Shown piece by piece: positions 6,393-7,513 of a stretch of 7,513 nt of DNA (position 1 is the first letter of the stretch; every line of letters begins with the position of its first letter). The notes below the pieces were generated by a model. The model did no database searches, was not told where the DNA came from, and was given only the letters and a program-made list of their open reading frames with translations. Location: assembly GCA_900553165.1 (NCBI GenBank), contig USCN01000066.1, forward strand, positions 1-7,513, written 5' to 3'. The DNA is from an uncultured Collinsella sp. (lineage in GTDB: Bacteria > Actinomycetota > Coriobacteriia > Coriobacteriales > Coriobacteriaceae). The position numbers were made by a program, and so were the translations under genes.

Positions 6393-6821
6393 CTAGATCA
6401 CGTAGTCGTAGCCTTCGTTGGGAGCGACAAGTTGATCGAGCGTCACACCGTCGAGGTAGTCGTTGATAAGCTTGTCCAGGTTCTTCCACACGTCGAGCGT
6501 GGGGCACTCGTCAGAGCGCGAACAACCCTTGCAGTCGCCATCCAGGCAGGCGACCGGCGCCAGGCTGCCCTCGGTCAGGCGCAAGATCTCGCCCACCGTG
6601 TACTGCTCGGGCGGGCGCGTGAGCACATAGCCGCCGCCCTTGCCGCGCATGCCCGAGAGCATGTTGGCGCGCACGAGCGTAGCCAGAATATTCTCGAGGT
6701 ACTTCTCCGAAATACCCTGACGCGCCGCAATCTCTTTAAGCGGGATACGGCCTGTCGCCTGGTGCTCGGCCAGGTCGACCATAACGCGCAGGGCATATCT
6801 GCCCTTTGTGGAAACCAACAT
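6393..6821 (-). CDS. Rrf2-family transcriptional regulator, IscR/CymR-like with Fe-S-type cysteines
   Basis: A 142-aa dimeric winged-helix repressor or activator of the Rrf2 family. Landmarks are the N-terminal STKGRYALRVMVDLA (4-18), PLKEIAARQGISEKYLENIL (27-46) with recognition helix and Glu43, the wing GMRGKGGGYVL (57-67) and the dimerisation helix at 108-124. Cysteines at 92, 97, 100 and 106 lie where IscR has 92, 98 and 104, so a redox- or Fe-S-sensing centre is plausible. B. subtilis CymR lacks this cluster. Glu43 is the residue tied to IscR's cluster-dependent DNA choice. The gene diverges from cysK, suggesting control of cysteine or Fe-S biosynthesis (inference). AAAGG lies 11 nt before the ATG. 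The family is certain; IscR-like versus CymR-like function is open, so no symbol is given. Confidence 0.94.
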   Translation of the reverse strand: MLVSTKGRYALRVMVDLAEHQATGRIPLKEIAARQGISEKYLENILATLVRANMLSGMRGKGGGYVLTRPPEQYTVGEILRLTEGSLAPVACLDGDCKGCSRSDECPTLDVWKNLDKLINDYLDGVTLDQLVAPNEGYDYVI

Positions 6822-6852
6822 ATATATAGCTGCCTTTCGGTCTTTTAATTCG

Positions 6853-6863
6853 TAGAAATTCTA
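6853..6863. promoter_or_regulatory. Palindrome TAGAA-A-TTCTA over the -10 box of the Rrf2 gene
   Basis: A perfect 11-bp palindrome with a single central base lies exactly on the -10 element, and outer flanks TTCG and CGAA extend the symmetry with a 2-nt offset. Rrf2 regulators commonly repress their own gene, so this is a candidate autoregulatory operator. The position supports this; the sequence does not obviously match a published IscR or CymR consensus. Confidence 0.4.
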
Positions 6864-6885
6864 GCCGAAAAATTGGTTTTGAAAA
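6858..6885 (-). promoter_or_regulatory. Promoter of the Rrf2 gene
   Basis: On the minus strand TTTTCA (6885-6880, 4 of 6 to TTGACA) lies 16 bp from TAGAAT (6863-6858, 5 of 6 to TATAAT). Predicted transcription starts near 6851, giving a leader of about 30 nt. This is the best hexamer pair in the spacer. Confidence 0.6.
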
Positions 6886-6938
6886 TACCTATTCCCGTCA
6901 AGATGGTTAATCGACTCGTAATAATCTTCTATTTCCTA

Positions 6939-6967
6939 TTGCGTTACTAGGCTTTGGTGTCTACTAT
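6939..6967 (+). promoter_or_regulatory. Candidate cysK promoter
   Basis: TTGCGT (6939-6944) and TACTAT (6962-6967) are separated by 17 bp, with matches of 3 of 6 and 4 of 6. The predicted start near 6974 leaves a leader of about 100 nt. The weak boxes suggest activation or regulation. AATAAT at 6920-6925 is an alternative -10 but lacks a -35 partner. Confidence 0.4.
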
Positions 6968-6989
6968 GCTTGCCAACAGCAAAACGAAC

Positions 6990-7002
6990 AACCTATAAGG
7001 TT
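6990..7002. promoter_or_regulatory. Palindrome AACCT-ATA-AGGTT in the cysK leader
   Basis: A perfect 13-bp palindrome lies just downstream of the predicted cysK start, a position where a bound repressor would block transcription. It has no T-run after it, so it is not a terminator. It may be an operator for the divergent Rrf2 protein, but it differs from the palindrome at 6853-6863. Confidence 0.35.
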
Positions 7003-7024
7003 TGTGGGTTTCGCTGCCACACAC

Positions 7025-7042
7025 ACCGTAAAACCACACGGT
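7025..7042 (+). promoter_or_regulatory. Small hairpin ACCGT-N8-ACGGT in the cysK leader
   Basis: Five-base perfect arms (7025-7029 and 7038-7042) flank an A/C-rich loop, ending 21 nt before the Shine-Dalgarno GGAGG (7064-7068). It is short and may be chance. It does not sequester the ribosome binding site. Confidence 0.25.
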
Positions 7043-7074
7043 ATCCAGTCATTTGAACACTTTGGAGGTTCACC

Positions 7075-7513
7075 ATGAGCAATGTTTACACGTCCATCGA
7101 TCAGCTTATCGGCCACACCCCGCTTCTGGAGCTCACCCACTTCGAGGCCGACGAGGACCTCAAGGCCCGTGTGCTCGTCAAATTGGAATACTTCAACCCC
7201 GCCGGGTCCGTCAAAGACCGCGTCGCCAAGAACATGATTGACGAGGCCGAGAAGGCCGGCAAGCTCGTGCGCGGTGGCGACTACACCATCATCGAGCCCA
7301 CGAGTGGCAACACCGGCGTCGGCATCGCCTCGGTGGCGGCGGCCCGCGGCTACAAGGTGATCATCACTATGCCCGAGACCATGTCCGTCGAGCGCCGCAA
7401 GCTCATGCAGGCATACGGCGCACAGCTCGTGCTCACCGACGGCTCCAAAGGCATGAAGGGCGCCATCGCCAAGGCCGAGGAGCTGCAGAAGGAGACCCCC
7501 AACAGCATCATCG
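7075..7513 (+). CDS. cysK: Cysteine synthase (O-acetylserine sulfhydrylase), partial at right edge
   Basis: PLP enzyme of fold type II that makes L-cysteine from O-acetyl-L-serine and sulfide in the cytoplasm. The first 146 residues are present, a little under half of the usual 305-320. They include the N-terminal IGHTPLLEL (12-20), the PLP lysine Lys47 in NPAGSVKDR (41-49), and the substrate loop [10 protein letters not shown] (74-83), followed by the glycine/alanine-rich helix. [12 protein letters not shown] and GAQLVLTDG further match CysK/CysM. The motifs do not settle CysK versus CysM, but CysK is the more likely. GGAGG lies 6 nt before the ATG, a strong ribosome site. It is divergent from the Rrf2 regulator, which probably controls it. 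No defects are seen in the visible part. Confidence 0.95.
   Translation, partial: MSNVYTSIDQLIGHTPLLELTHFEADEDLKARVLVKLEYFNPAGSVKDRVAKNMIDEAEKAGKLVRGGDYTIIEPTSGNTGVGIASVAAARGYKVIITMPETMSVERRKLMQAYGAQLVLTDGSKGMKGAIAKAEELQKETPNSII

Noticed and set aside
5751..6848. 365-aa plus-strand open frame overlapping the holin-like and Rrf2 genes
   Set aside because: It runs through the holin-like gene in another frame, through a strong terminator, and antisense to the Rrf2 gene, which is not credible for a real gene.
6968..7074. T-box or SAM riboswitch ahead of cysK
   Set aside because: The leader is only about 100 nt, lacks a T-box sequence, a terminator/antiterminator pair and the multi-helix layout needed.

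Overview
The window looks like chromosomal DNA from a high-GC, Gram-positive gut-type actinobacterium. The best guess is Collinsella or another member of the Coriobacteriales. This rests on strongly GC-biased codon use, Shine-Dalgarno sites of the AGGAGG type, an addB-addA pair, a YerC-type TrpR homologue and an Rrf2/cysK divergon. The taxon is inferred from gene content and style, not from a marker gene.

Layout. Positions 1-5078 hold two leftward genes of an AddAB (RexAB) double-strand-break repair operon. addB is complete (1926-5078). addA starts 3 nt after the addB stop and runs off the left edge (1922 down to 1). The addA reading frame changes near position 266-290: the N-terminal helicase motifs are in one frame, while the continuation that looks like AddA protein is in another. 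The allele in this sequence is therefore frameshifted, or the sequence has an error there. addB carries four tandem 18-bp units (3063-3134) encoding an Ala/Asp/Lys-rich linker between its helicase-like and nuclease parts.

Positions 5079-5263 hold a REP-like stem-loop and a strong rho-independent terminator with a C(UUCG)G tetraloop. The terminator ends yerC (5264-5563, leftward), a TrpR-fold DNA-binding protein. A 323-bp divergent spacer (5564-5886) follows, with two inverted repeats in the probable yerC leader. Next is a small rightward gene for a YvlD/phage-holin-4_2 family membrane protein (5887-6252), closed by a near-perfect 12-bp-stem terminator. A second REP-like stem-loop lies just beyond the stop of a leftward Rrf2-family regulator (6393-6821).

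The right end is a divergent pair: the Rrf2 regulator and cysteine synthase cysK (7075 to the right edge, partial). They share a 253-bp AT-richer spacer with a good promoter for the regulator, a palindrome covering its -10 box, and a weaker cysK promoter with a palindrome downstream. The regulator has four cysteines and the Glu43 position typical of Fe-S-binding IscR-type proteins. Control of cysteine or Fe-S metabolism is the natural inference.

I found no clearly new multigene system. The points most worth checking are the addA frameshift, the two REP-like elements with related G-rich loops, the in-gene minisatellite of addB, and the candidate operators in the Rrf2/cysK spacer.
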